In this document: positions 1 through 8,054 of the stretch, one piece after another
Numbering within the stretch: the first letter of the stretch is position 1
Layout of the letters: every line of letters begins with the position of its first letter
DNA from: Rhizobium tibeticum
GTDB lineage: Bacteria > Pseudomonadota > Alphaproteobacteria > Rhizobiales > Rhizobiaceae
Length of the DNA: 64,000 nucleotides
Reading direction: 5' to 3'
NCBI RefSeq assembly: GCF_900110205.1
Contig: NZ_FOCV01000020.1
Span: 1-64,000 of the forward strand
Made by a program: the position numbers and the translations under genes
The notes under the pieces: model-generated
What the model saw: the letters and a program-made list of their open reading frames with translations, nothing else
Told to the model about the DNA's origin: nothing
The model's database searches: none

Positions 1-381
1 CGCCTGCGCGCCAATGTCGACATCGCCAAGTCCGATGCCAAGACGCAGTATCTGGCCTGGAAGCAGACGGTGCTGAGTGCCGTCGAAGAGGTCGAGAACG
101 CCCTGTCGGCGGTGCGCCGCGACGCCCAGACGGTGGAAGCGCTGCGCGCCCAGGTGAAGACGACCCAGGAAACCCTGGAACTGTCGACCGCCAGCTACAA
201 GGACGGCGCCTCCTCGCTGCTCGACGTGCTCGATGCGCAGCGCCAGGTCTCGCTGGCCCAGGCGAGCCTGGCCGCCGCCATCCAGCAGATGGCCAAGGAC
301 TATGTCTCCCTCAACGTCGCCATCGGCGGCGGCTACAATCCGGGCGCACCCAGAACCACCGCGCCGCCAAAGGCAAGCTGA
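1..381 (+). CDS. RND efflux outer-membrane factor, NodT/TolC-like, C-terminal part
   Basis: The frame is open from the first base and ends in TGA at 379-381, leaving 126 residues. The Leu/Ala/Gln-rich helical stretch, the motif YKDGASSLLDVLDAQRQ and the ending VSLNVAIGGGYNP are typical of the last helical repeat of NodT-family outer-membrane lipoproteins. These form the trimeric exit duct of tripartite RND pumps. The N-terminus and any fusion-protein and pump genes lie upstream, outside the window. A strong intrinsic terminator follows at once, so this is the last gene of its operon. Substrate cannot be told from this piece. Confidence 0.85.
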   Translation, partial: RLRANVDIAKSDAKTQYLAWKQTVLSAVEEVENALSAVRRDAQTVEALRAQVKTTQETLELSTASYKDGASSLLDVLDAQRQVSLAQASLAAAIQQMAKDYVSLNVAIGGGYNPGAPRTTAPPKAS

Positions 382-393
382 GCAACAGCAGAC

Positions 394-422
394 AAAAAGC
401 CCCGGCCAACCGGGGCTTTTTT
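394..422 (+). terminator. Rho-independent terminator after the efflux gene
   Basis: An inverted repeat AAAAGCCCCGG / CCGGGGCTTTT with a 4-base CCAA loop runs into a T-tract, 13 bases after the stop codon of the NodT-like gene. The A-tract on the left means it could also work on the other strand. Confidence 0.9.
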
Positions 423-508
423 ATTGCCGCCATCCGCCTCCCAATGCAGGATAAAGGAGGGCGGCGGCGATTTTGGATTCGACAATACCGATGGCCTGAT
501 GTACGCAT

Positions 509-524
509 GATTAAACGATTAATC
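509..524. promoter_or_regulatory. Candidate LacI-family operator at the lacI-like gene start
   Basis: GATTAAACGATTAATC is a 14-of-16 palindrome centred on CG, the usual form of LacI/PurR-family operators. It ends 5 bases before the ATG at 530 and is flanked by direct copies of TACGCATG (502-509 and 525-532), the second covering the start codon. The position suggests autoregulation. A matching site before the transporter operon was not seen in the 19 bases that separate the two genes. Confidence 0.5.
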
Positions 525-529
525 TACGC

Positions 530-1567
530 ATGTCGGAAACCATGCCTCCAACGCGACCCGGACCAAACCTGAGCAGGATTGCAACGTCGCTTGGTGTCTC
601 CGTCGCGACGGTCTCCAATGCGCTCTCCGGCAAGGGCCGTGTTTCCGAACAACTGGCAGAGAGGATCAAGGAACACGCGGCCGAACTCGGCTATGTTCCG
701 AGCCAGGCTGGACGGGCGCTTCGCACCGGCCGCAGCGGCGTCATCGGCCTTGTTTTGCCTGACATCGCCAACCCGCTTTTCCCCAAGCTTGCGCAGGCCA
801 TCGAATTCGCCGCCAGCGCCGCCGGCTACGGCGTGCTTATCGCCGACTCCCGGGGAGACGTCGCGACCCAGACCGAGGCGATCAACCGGCTGATCGAGCG
901 CGGCGTCGAGGGCCTAGTGATCGTGCCCCGCCGGGCGACCCGAATTTCTGCTGCAGCCTGTCCGGTCGCCGTCATCGATACGGGCTCCACGCCTGGCAAC
1001 ACGGTCGCCGCCGATCACATGCAAGGCGGCTGGGCAATCGCCAACCATTTGGCCGAGCTCGGACACCGGCGTGTCCTCATCATCGGCAACAATCCCGGTT
1101 CGAACGTCCAGAACGACCGTGCAGGCGGTGTCCGTTCCGGTCTGCGTCCCGGGATGAGTTCGGCAACTCTCTGGATCGAGACGCTGGAACGGCAAGGCGG
1201 CAGCGGATGCAGCCTCGGCCTCGCTGAAAAGGTGCGCGAGGGCTATACGGCATTTGCTGCCCTCTCGGACCTGCAGGCGCTGCGAGCTCTCACCGAGTTG
1301 CAGCGTGACGGCATCGACGTGCCCAGCATGGCAAGCGTTACCGGCTTCGACGACCTCATCTGGTCGCCAGTCGTTACCCCATCCCTGACGACGGTGGCGA
1401 TGGACATGCACACCATTGCGGAAATCGCCATCTCGTCCTTGCTGCAAACCATACAGACGCGCGGCAGCCGCGAAGGCGTGCCCGTTACATCCGAAACCGA
1501 CCGTGTTCCGATGCAACTGATTGTTCGCCAATCCTCCGGGCCGGCGGATCCGACAAGAATATCCTGA
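530..1567 (+). CDS. LacI-family transcriptional regulator
   Basis: 345 residues. An N-terminal LacI helix-turn-helix (about residues 14-34, LSRIATSLGVSVATVSNALS) and hinge helix (about 55-68) precede a periplasmic-binding-protein-like sensor domain with the family landmarks GVIGLVLPDIANPLFP, GHRRVLIIG and VTGFDD. It lies 19 bases upstream of the transporter and nucleoside-catabolism genes on the same strand and is their likely regulator, responding perhaps to a purine or nucleoside; the ligand is inferred from context only. No good Shine-Dalgarno precedes the ATG at 530, and the start overlaps a candidate operator, so a leaderless or autoregulated transcript is possible. ATG at 542 is an alternative start. 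Confidence 0.85.
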   Translation: MSETMPPTRPGPNLSRIATSLGVSVATVSNALSGKGRVSEQLAERIKEHAAELGYVPSQAGRALRTGRSGVIGLVLPDIANPLFPKLAQAIEFAASAAGYGVLIADSRGDVATQTEAINRLIERGVEGLVIVPRRATRISAAACPVAVIDTGSTPGNTVAADHMQGGWAIANHLAELGHRRVLIIGNNPGSNVQNDRAGGVRSGLRPGMSSATLWIETLERQGGSGCSLGLAEKVREGYTAFAALSDLQALRALTELQRDGIDVPSMASVTGFDDLIWSPVVTPSLTTVAMDMHTIAEIAISSLLQTIQTRGSREGVPVTSETDRVPMQLIVRQSSGPADPTRIS

Positions 1568-1586
1568 CAGACGGAGAACAGCTGAC

Positions 1587-2609
1587 ATGAAGAATGCCCT
1601 CATCGCTTCCGCCGCGCTACTGGCGCTGTCGCCCCTCGCCGCGAAAGCGCAGGAAAAGACGCTGACGATTTCCGTCTATGCCTTTGCTCAGGACGATTTC
1701 AAGACGATCGTCTACGATCCCTTCGAGCAGAAGTGCAGCTGCAAGATCGTGGTCGAGACCGGCAACAGTGTCGAGCGTCTCGCCAAGATGGAAGCCAATA
1801 AGGCAAACCCCGCTATCGACATGGCGGTCGTCTCCATGGCCGATGCCCTGTCGGCCACGCGCAAGGATCTGATCGACAAGGTCGATACCTCGAAGCTCTC
1901 CAATTTCGGCAAACTCTATGATCTCGCCAAGGATCCAAACGGCGACGGCATGAGCGTCGGCTACACCTTCTATGCCACTTCGATCGCCTACCGCTCCGAC
2001 AAGATGAAGGTCGAGTCCTGGGCAGACTTGCTGAAGCCGGAATATGTCGGCCACGTCGCCTTCCCGAACGTCACCACCAACCAGGGGCCACCGGCGCTCT
2101 ACATGCTCGGTCAGGCGCTCGGCAACGACAGCCCGGACCTGAAGGCGGCGATCGTGGCGCTGGGCGAGAAGAAGGACGAGATCGTCACCTTCTATGAAAA
2201 ATCCTCGCAACTCGTGCAGCTTATGCAGCAGGAGGAAATCTGGGCGGCGCCGATTGGCCGCTTCTCCTGGGCAGGCTTTACCAAGCTCGATGTTCCCGTT
2301 GCATGGGCAACCCCCAAGGAAGGCCAGACCGGCGGCATGAACGTCATGGTCGTTACCAAGGGCTCGAAGAACCGCGATCTGGCGCTTCAGTTCATGGATT
2401 TCTGGCTCTCCACTGAGATCCAGACGAAGCTCGCCGAAAAGCTGGTCGACAGCCCGGCCAACAAAGACGTCAAGCTCTCCGAGGAAGCCGCCAACAACCT
2501 GTCCTATGGCGAAGAGACCGCCAAGAGCCTGAAGCTCATCCCCTCTGCAGCTGCACTCGATAACCGTGCCGCGTGGCTGAAGGAATGGAACGAGAAGGTC
2601 GGTCAGTAA
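1587..2609 (+). CDS. ABC transporter substrate-binding protein, polyamine (PotD) type
   Basis: 340 residues from the ATG at 1587, which follows GGAGAAC. A signal peptide is evident (MKNALIASAALLALSPLAAKA, cleavage near AKA-QE), so the product is periplasmic. The remainder has the fold landmarks of the PotD/PotF-like extracellular binding proteins (VETGNSVERLAKM, GVGYTFYAT-like core, DFWLS near the C-terminus). It is the first gene of a complete importer with two permeases and an ATPase. Family membership predicts polyamines or similar small cations, but the operon also encodes a nucleoside hydrolase and adenine deaminase, so a nucleoside or modified nucleoside is a plausible substrate. That assignment is inference. 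Confidence 0.85.
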   Translation: MKNALIASAALLALSPLAAKAQEKTLTISVYAFAQDDFKTIVYDPFEQKCSCKIVVETGNSVERLAKMEANKANPAIDMAVVSMADALSATRKDLIDKVDTSKLSNFGKLYDLAKDPNGDGMSVGYTFYATSIAYRSDKMKVESWADLLKPEYVGHVAFPNVTTNQGPPALYMLGQALGNDSPDLKAAIVALGEKKDEIVTFYEKSSQLVQLMQQEEIWAAPIGRFSWAGFTKLDVPVAWATPKEGQTGGMNVMVVTKGSKNRDLALQFMDFWLSTEIQTKLAEKLVDSPANKDVKLSEEAANNLSYGEETAKSLKLIPSAAALDNRAAWLKEWNEKVGQ

Positions 2610-2618
2610 CTCTCCAGG

Positions 2619-2646
2619 CCGGCTCTGGCCCTTGCCCGAGCCGGCT
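2619..2646 (+). other. Intercistronic hairpin after the binding-protein gene
   Basis: GCCGGCTC and GAGCCGGC form an 8-bp perfect stem with a 12-base loop in the gap between binding protein and first permease. No T-tract follows. Such hairpins commonly protect the binding-protein message from 3' decay and give it a higher level than the permeases; this role is inferred. Confidence 0.55.
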
Positions 2647-2669
2647 CTTCATCCGTCGAAAGTCACGTC

Positions 2670-3497
2670 ATGTTTCAAAACCGCGCAGAAGCCCTGGCGC
2701 TTGCCCTGCCCGCAGCAGTTTTTGCCGCGCTGGTCTTCCTGCTGCCCGTCGTCGTTCTTCTCTGCGAGGGCTTCCGCATCGACGGCAGCTGGACGCTCGG
2801 CGCCTATACCGGCTTCTTTTCGGAGTCCCTGAACCGCACCGTCTTCCTGCGCACGTTTCGGCTCGGGCTTGAGGTGACTGCGCTCTCAGCCGTGATCGGC
2901 TATGCGGCGGCCTTTGCCATCGTCAACCTGCCGCCCAAGGGCAAGGGCAGGATGATCGGCCTCATCACCTTGCCGCTGATGATCTCGCCGGTCGCCCGTA
3001 CCTATGCCTGGATCGTCATTCTCGGCCGCACCGGCATCGTCAACGGGACCATCACCGGCCTGGGTCTGAGCGACACGCCTCTGCGCCTGCTGTTCACAGA
3101 AACGGCCGTTTTCATCGGCCTGCTGCAGCTTTTCCTGCCGCTGATGATCCTGTCGCTGATCAGCGCGCTTGAAAACATGCCGAAGGATGCCATCCCCGCC
3201 GCCCGCGTGCTAGGCGCCAACTGGTTTCAGGTCTTCTGGAAGGTGATCCTGCCGCTTACCCGGGAGGGCCTCGTCGTCGGCGGTACGCTCGTCTTCACCG
3301 GGTCGCTGACAGCCTACATCACCCCCGCCGTCCTCGGCGGCTCGAAGGTGCTCATGCTGGAAACGCTGCTTTATCAGCAGGTATCCGTTGCCAACAATTT
3401 CGTCGCAGCCAGTGTCATCGCCTTCATGCTGATCGTCATGAGCTTTGCCGCCAACATCCTACTCAAGCGCCTTGCCACGGCGAGGAACAAGCGATGA
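2670..3497 (+). CDS. ABC transporter permease, PotB type
   Basis: 275 residues with six predicted hydrophobic segments, the first at about residues 10-32. The cytoplasmic EAA loop is visible as AARVLGANWFQVFWKVILPL. This is the PotB/PotH-like membrane subunit of the importer. Its last codons overlap the next permease by four bases (ATGA at 3494-3497), indicating translational coupling. It works as a heterodimer with the product of the following gene in the inner membrane. Confidence 0.88.
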   Translation: MFQNRAEALALALPAAVFAALVFLLPVVVLLCEGFRIDGSWTLGAYTGFFSESLNRTVFLRTFRLGLEVTALSAVIGYAAAFAIVNLPPKGKGRMIGLITLPLMISPVARTYAWIVILGRTGIVNGTITGLGLSDTPLRLLFTETAVFIGLLQLFLPLMILSLISALENMPKDAIPAARVLGANWFQVFWKVILPLTREGLVVGGTLVFTGSLTAYITPAVLGGSKVLMLETLLYQQVSVANNFVAASVIAFMLIVMSFAANILLKRLATARNKR

Positions 3498-4273
3498 CCG
3501 CCCGCGTTCTTTCTCCGGTCGTTCTCGGTGTGCTGCTGATCTTCCTGATCGGCCCGTTTCTGATCATCATTGCCGCATCGCTCTCGGCCGGCGACACCCT
3601 GGCCTTCCCGCCACAGGGCCTTTCCCTGAAATGGGTCACCAAGGTCTTGACCATCGACAGCTTCCGCGAAAGCTTCGCCATGTCGATGTTGCTTGCCGTC
3701 TTTGGCACGCTCTCGGCGCTCATCCTCGGCATCCCGGCCGCCTACGCGCTCTCGCGCTACAAGCTGCCCTTCGGCGAGGCGGTGCGTACCATCGTCTCGC
3801 TGCCGATCATCGTTCCAGGCATCATCGTTGGTCTGGCGCTGCTGCGCTATCTCGTCGTGCCCTTCGGCTTCAATATCACGCTCGCATTGTTCGTGGCGCA
3901 TACAGCGCTTGTTCTGCCCTATGCCGTGCGTGTTGTTTCCGCCAGCCTAAACAACCTGCGCTCGGATATGGAAGAGGCGGCCGTCCTGCTCGGCTCCTCG
4001 CGCGTCGGCGCCTTCTTCCGCGTCGTGATGCCCAATATTCGCGGCGGTATCCTGGCCGCCTTCATTCTCGGCTTCGTGACGAGCTTCAACCAGGTTCCCG
4101 TTTCGCTCTTCCTGTCCGGGCCTGGCGTGCGCACCCTGCCGATCGACATGCTGGGCTACATGGAAACCACCTACGATCCGTCGATTGCTGCGCTCTCCTC
4201 GCTGCTCGCCTTCCTCTCCATCGGCATCGTCTTCCTTGCCGAGCGCTTCCTGGGATTTTCTCGCTATGTCTGA
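3494..4273 (+). CDS. ABC transporter permease, PotC type
   Basis: 259 residues, starting in the ATGA overlap with the previous permease. Hydrophobic throughout, with six likely membrane segments and an EAA loop (EEAAVLLGSSRVGAFFRVVMP). Landmarks GIPAAYALSRYKLPFG and LPIIVPGIIVGLALL match PotC/PotI-like permeases. Overlaps the ATPase gene downstream by 8 bases. Confidence 0.88.
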   Translation: MTARVLSPVVLGVLLIFLIGPFLIIIAASLSAGDTLAFPPQGLSLKWVTKVLTIDSFRESFAMSMLLAVFGTLSALILGIPAAYALSRYKLPFGEAVRTIVSLPIIVPGIIVGLALLRYLVVPFGFNITLALFVAHTALVLPYAVRVVSASLNNLRSDMEEAAVLLGSSRVGAFFRVVMPNIRGGILAAFILGFVTSFNQVPVSLFLSGPGVRTLPIDMLGYMETTYDPSIAALSSLLAFLSIGIVFLAERFLGFSRYV

Positions 4274-5291
4274 CCGTTATCTTCAACTCGACAAGCTGAC
4301 GCTTGCCTACGGCGATACGGTCGCGGTGAAGGGTCTCGATCTCGCGATCGCCAAGGGCGAACTCGTCGCCCTCCTCGGCCCGTCGGGCTGCGGTAAGACG
4401 ACCACGATGCGATCAATCGCCGGCTTGCTCGGACCGGTCTCCGGCCGCATAACACTCGACGGCGACGACATCACACGCGTTTCGGCCAACAAGCGCAATG
4501 TCGGCCTCGTTTTCCAGTCCTACGCCCTCTTTCCGCACCTGACGGTCTACGAGAACGTCGCCTTCGGCCTGCGCCTGAAAGGCATCGGCGGCAAGGATCT
4601 CGACGCCAAGGTCAGCGCCGGCATAAGGTCCGTCGACCTTGCCAAGTTCGTCGATCGCAAGCCTGCGGAGCTGTCGGGCGGCCAACAGCAGCGCGTGGCG
4701 CTCGCCCGCTCCATGGTGATGGAGCCGAAGGTCCTGCTGCTCGACGAGCCGCTTTCCAACCTCGATGCGCGCCTGCGCCTGGAAATGCGCGCCGAACTGC
4801 AGCGCGTCCAGAAGGAGACAGGCGTCACCATGATCTTCGTCACCCACGATCAGATCGAGGCGCTGGCGCTTGCCGACCGGATCGTGGTGATGGTGAACGG
4901 CGGCATCGAGCAGATCGGCACGCCTGAGGAAATCTACAACAAGCCCGTCTCGGCCTTCGTCGCCGATTTCGTCGGCTTCGAAAACGTCTTTGCGTTGGAG
5001 AATGGGAAGCTTGCGACATCCAACAGCGTCGTTGCGCTTTCAGGTCCAGCGCCACAGGCCGCAAAGGGCCTAGCCTGGCGTCCGCGCATGGTGACCCTTG
5101 GTTCAGGTCCTTTCCAAGGCACCGTGCGCGGCACCTCGTTTGCTGGAGACACCCGCGAATATCTCCTCGATACACCGCTTGGCGCGATCAAAGCCGAGGT
5201 CGATGCCGAGCTGCCGGCCCATACGATCGGCGCCACGCTCGCATTCGACCTGCCGCTTGCCGCAGCAGCGCCCCTCTCACGTTACAGGTAA
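4266..5291 (+). CDS. ABC transporter ATP-binding protein, PotA type
   Basis: 341 residues from ATG 4266 (MSDRYLQLDKL). All ATPase motifs are present: Walker A GPSGCGKTT, Q-loop VFQSYALFPH, signature LSGGQQQRVALARS, Walker B VLLLDEPLSNLD and H-loop TMIFVTHDQ. The C-terminal part after about residue 240 is a short TOBE-like regulatory domain. An open frame extends upstream to 4185 inside the permease gene, but the start at 4266 gives the standard N-terminus. It powers the importer encoded by the three genes before it. Confidence 0.9.
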   Translation: MSDRYLQLDKLTLAYGDTVAVKGLDLAIAKGELVALLGPSGCGKTTTMRSIAGLLGPVSGRITLDGDDITRVSANKRNVGLVFQSYALFPHLTVYENVAFGLRLKGIGGKDLDAKVSAGIRSVDLAKFVDRKPAELSGGQQQRVALARSMVMEPKVLLLDEPLSNLDARLRLEMRAELQRVQKETGVTMIFVTHDQIEALALADRIVVMVNGGIEQIGTPEEIYNKPVSAFVADFVGFENVFALENGKLATSNSVVALSGPAPQAAKGLAWRPRMVTLGSGPFQGTVRGTSFAGDTREYLLDTPLGAIKAEVDAELPAHTIGATLAFDLPLAAAAPLSRYR

Positions 5292-5295
5292 CATC

Positions 5296-6216
5296 ATGGG
5301 CGTCTGGATCGACACCGACATGAGCTTTGACGATATCGCCGCGATCCTCGTGGTGACCTACATGAAGCTCGACGTATCAGGCATCTCGCTCGTCTTCGGC
5401 AACACGCCGCTGCCCCAGGTGCGCGTCAACGCCGCCGGTGCTGCCAAGGCCTTCGGCTGGGCCTTCCCTATTCACACCGGCCGGGCCATGCCCGTTCTCG
5501 GTGCCCTCGAGACGGCACAGGCGATCCTCGGCAAGACCGGCATCCCGACCAAGGGCAAAGGCCTGCCTGCCGCCCCGCCCTTGGACACGAGCGATGCGTT
5601 TACCGCGCTTTGCCGCTGGCTGGAGGCGGACGGCCCGCATCGCATCCTCGCGCTCGGACCACTAACCAACATCGCCACCGTGGCCTTGGCACGCCCCGCC
5701 CTTGCCGCCCGGATCACGGAACTGACCTGGATGGGCGGTGCCGTCACGTCCGGCAATCACACCGCATCGGCCGAGTTCAACGCCTTGGCCGACCCTGAAG
5801 CGCTCGCCATCGTTCTCGCCCACGGCCTGCCGCTGCGCATGGTCGATCTGGATCTCTGCCGCAAGGTCGTCGCAACGCCCGACGACATCGCGCCGGTGCG
5901 AGGCGCAGGCGGCAGCAATGCGACGCTGCTCGCTGACATGCTCGACGGTTACATCGGCATCGGCACGAGCCGTGGCAGACATGGAATGGCGATCTATGAC
6001 CCCTGCGCCGCTGTCGCCTTTGCCACGCCCGAGATCGCCAGCTTCCGTCCTGCGCGGATCGACGCTGAACTGCAGGGCCAGCATACCCGCGGCCGCACCG
6101 TTGTTGAGACGCGGGCGACGCACGCCACATTCAATGCGGAATACGCAATTGACATCGATGTCGAGAAAGCGCGCGCCCTCATTCTCGGCGCATTGATCGA
6201 TGAGGCCAGCCGATGA
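5296..6216 (+). CDS. Nucleoside hydrolase (inosine-uridine hydrolase family)
   Basis: 306 residues from ATG 5296, 4 bases after the ATPase stop. The N-terminal calcium-binding signature is present as DTDMSFDD (Asp6, Asp8, Asp12, Asp13), with ALGPLTNIA and NALADPEA further on, all hallmarks of the IU-nucleoside hydrolase family that split N-glycosidic bonds of ribonucleosides into base and ribose. In the C-terminal motif the metal-binding Asp is kept (AIYDPCA) but the His that usually precedes it is Tyr, so leaving-group activation may differ. No signal peptide, so it acts in the cytoplasm on imported substrate. Overlaps the adenine deaminase start by 4 bases. Base specificity is not predictable from sequence, though the neighbour suggests adenosine. 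Confidence 0.88.
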   Translation: MGVWIDTDMSFDDIAAILVVTYMKLDVSGISLVFGNTPLPQVRVNAAGAAKAFGWAFPIHTGRAMPVLGALETAQAILGKTGIPTKGKGLPAAPPLDTSDAFTALCRWLEADGPHRILALGPLTNIATVALARPALAARITELTWMGGAVTSGNHTASAEFNALADPEALAIVLAHGLPLRMVDLDLCRKVVATPDDIAPVRGAGGSNATLLADMLDGYIGIGTSRGRHGMAIYDPCAAVAFATPEIASFRPARIDAELQGQHTRGRTVVETRATHATFNAEYAIDIDVEKARALILGALIDEASR

Positions 6217-7991
6217 GCGCCCCGGAACCGAGTGACCTCAACGATCCTACGCTTCGCGCGCGCGCCGTTGCCGCCGCACGCGGCGATGCACCTTTCGACA
6301 TCCTGCTATCAGGTGGACGCCTGCTGGATGCCGTCACCGGCCTTACCCGCGAAGCCGACATCGGCATCGTGGGGCCGCTGATTTCAAGCGTCCATGCGCC
6401 TGCCAGCCGTACAGACGCAACAGAAACGATCGACGCCACAGACAGGATCATTTCGCCCGGCCTGATCGATACCCACATGCATATCGAAAGCTCCATGGTG
6501 ACACCGGCCGAGTATGCTGCAGCCGTCGTTCCGCGTGGTGTCACAACGATCGTCTGGGATCCGCACGAGTTTGGCAATGTGCATGGCCTTGACGGCGTGC
6601 GCTGGGCGATCGAAGCCTCCCGCGGCCTGCCGCTCCGCACGATCGTGCTTGCTCCTTCATGCGTTCCCTCCGCCCCGGGGCTTGAAGTCGCCGGCGCCGA
6701 TTTCGACGCCGCGGTCATTGCCGAAATGCTCCGCTGGCCTGACGTCGGCGGCGTTGCCGAGGTCATGAACATGCGCGGTGTCATCGGCGGCGATACCCGC
6801 ATGACCGCAATCGTCAATGCCGGTCTCGCCTCCGGAAAACTGGTCTGCGGACACGCGCGTGGGCTCGAAGGCGCCGATCTGAACGCCTTCATGGCCGCTG
6901 GCGTCACCTCCGATCATGAACTGACCTCCAGCGCCGATCTGCTGCAGAAACTGGCGGCCGGCCTGACCATTGAGCTGCGCGGTTCGCACGACCACTTGCT
7001 GCAGGAATTCGTGAGTGCCCTCAACGCCATCGGCCATCTGCCGTCAACGATCACGCTCTGCACCGACGACGTCTTCCCGGACGAACTGAAGGACGCAGGC
7101 GGCCTCGACGACGTGATTCGCCGGCTCGTCCGGTATGGAATGAAGCCGGAGTGGGCGCTGAGGGCAGCAACCCTTAACGCAGCGCAGCGATTGAAGCGTT
7201 CGGATCTTGGCCTCATCGCTGCTGGCCGGCGGGCCGACATCGTCCTGTTCGAAGATCTGGTTGACTTCGCCACGAAGATTGTCATCGCCAATGGCGAGAT
7301 CGTATCGACGGCCGGCGAGATGAACGTCCGCATGCCGTCCTTCGAGATTGCAGCCCTGCAAAACTCGGTCAAGCTGTCAGCGTTGACGGAGAACGACTTC
7401 AGGGTACCAGCCGAAGGAAGGCGGGTTCGCGTCGCCACGATCGATCGCCCGCGGTTTACGCAATGGGGCGAAGCCGAAACCGTCGTCAAAGACGGTTTCG
7501 TCGTGCCTCCCGCCGGCAGCACCATGATTGCGGTCGCGCATCGGCACGGAAAAGCCGATGGGCGTCCGCGCGTCGGCTTCCTCACGGGTTGGGGAACATG
7601 GCGTGGTGCCTTCTGCACGACGGTTTCCCACGACAGCCACAACCTCACGGTTTTCGGCGGCAATGCACGTGACATGGCGGTCGCTGCCAATGCTGTGATT
7701 GCGGCAGGCGGCGGGATGGCCGTGGCCAGGGATGGTCAGGTTGAAACCCTTCTGCCTCTGCCAGTATCCGGCCTTGCCACCGACGCGCCATTGGAGGAGA
7801 CGGCCGCCTCCTTCAGGGCGGTCCGAAAGGCGATGGAAAAGATCGTCGACTGGAAACCGCCTTACCTCGTTTTCAAGGCCTGCTTCGGCGCAACGCTTGC
7901 CTGCAACATTGGCCCGCATCAGACGGATCGCGGGACCGCCGACGTCCTGACCGGCAAGGTTCTCGAGAGCCCTGTGATCGAGGTTCTCTAG
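6213..7991 (+). CDS. ade: Adenine deaminase
   Basis: 592 residues, the usual length of bacterial adenine deaminases of the amidohydrolase superfamily, which turn adenine into hypoxanthine and ammonia using a divalent metal centre. Visible motifs are DTHMHIESSM, DPHEFGNV, GHARGLEGADLNAFMAAGVTSDHE in the core and CTDDVFPDEL. Coupled to the nucleoside hydrolase by an ATGA overlap, it would process the base released from adenosine. Together the two enzymes explain the operon as purine-nucleoside salvage or catabolism. It is the last gene, with the convergent M20 hydrolase 63 bases away. Confidence 0.93.
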   Translation: MSAPEPSDLNDPTLRARAVAAARGDAPFDILLSGGRLLDAVTGLTREADIGIVGPLISSVHAPASRTDATETIDATDRIISPGLIDTHMHIESSMVTPAEYAAAVVPRGVTTIVWDPHEFGNVHGLDGVRWAIEASRGLPLRTIVLAPSCVPSAPGLEVAGADFDAAVIAEMLRWPDVGGVAEVMNMRGVIGGDTRMTAIVNAGLASGKLVCGHARGLEGADLNAFMAAGVTSDHELTSSADLLQKLAAGLTIELRGSHDHLLQEFVSALNAIGHLPSTITLCTDDVFPDELKDAGGLDDVIRRLVRYGMKPEWALRAATLNAAQRLKRSDLGLIAAGRRADIVLFEDLVDFATKIVIANGEIVSTAGEMNVRMPSFEIAALQNSVKLSALTENDFRVPAEGRRVRVATIDRPRFTQWGEAETVVKDGFVVPPAGSTMIAVAHRHGKADGRPRVGFLTGWGTWRGAFCTTVSHDSHNLTVFGGNARDMAVAANAVIAAGGGMAVARDGQVETLLPLPVSGLATDAPLEETAASFRAVRKAMEKIVDWKPPYLVFKACFGATLACNIGPHQTDRGTADVLTGKVLESPVIEVL

Positions 7992-8054
7992 CGCAAGGAA
8001 TAGCCGCATCCGGGCGTTTTGCCCCGTGTGCGCTCGGCCATGGCGACAAGTGCC

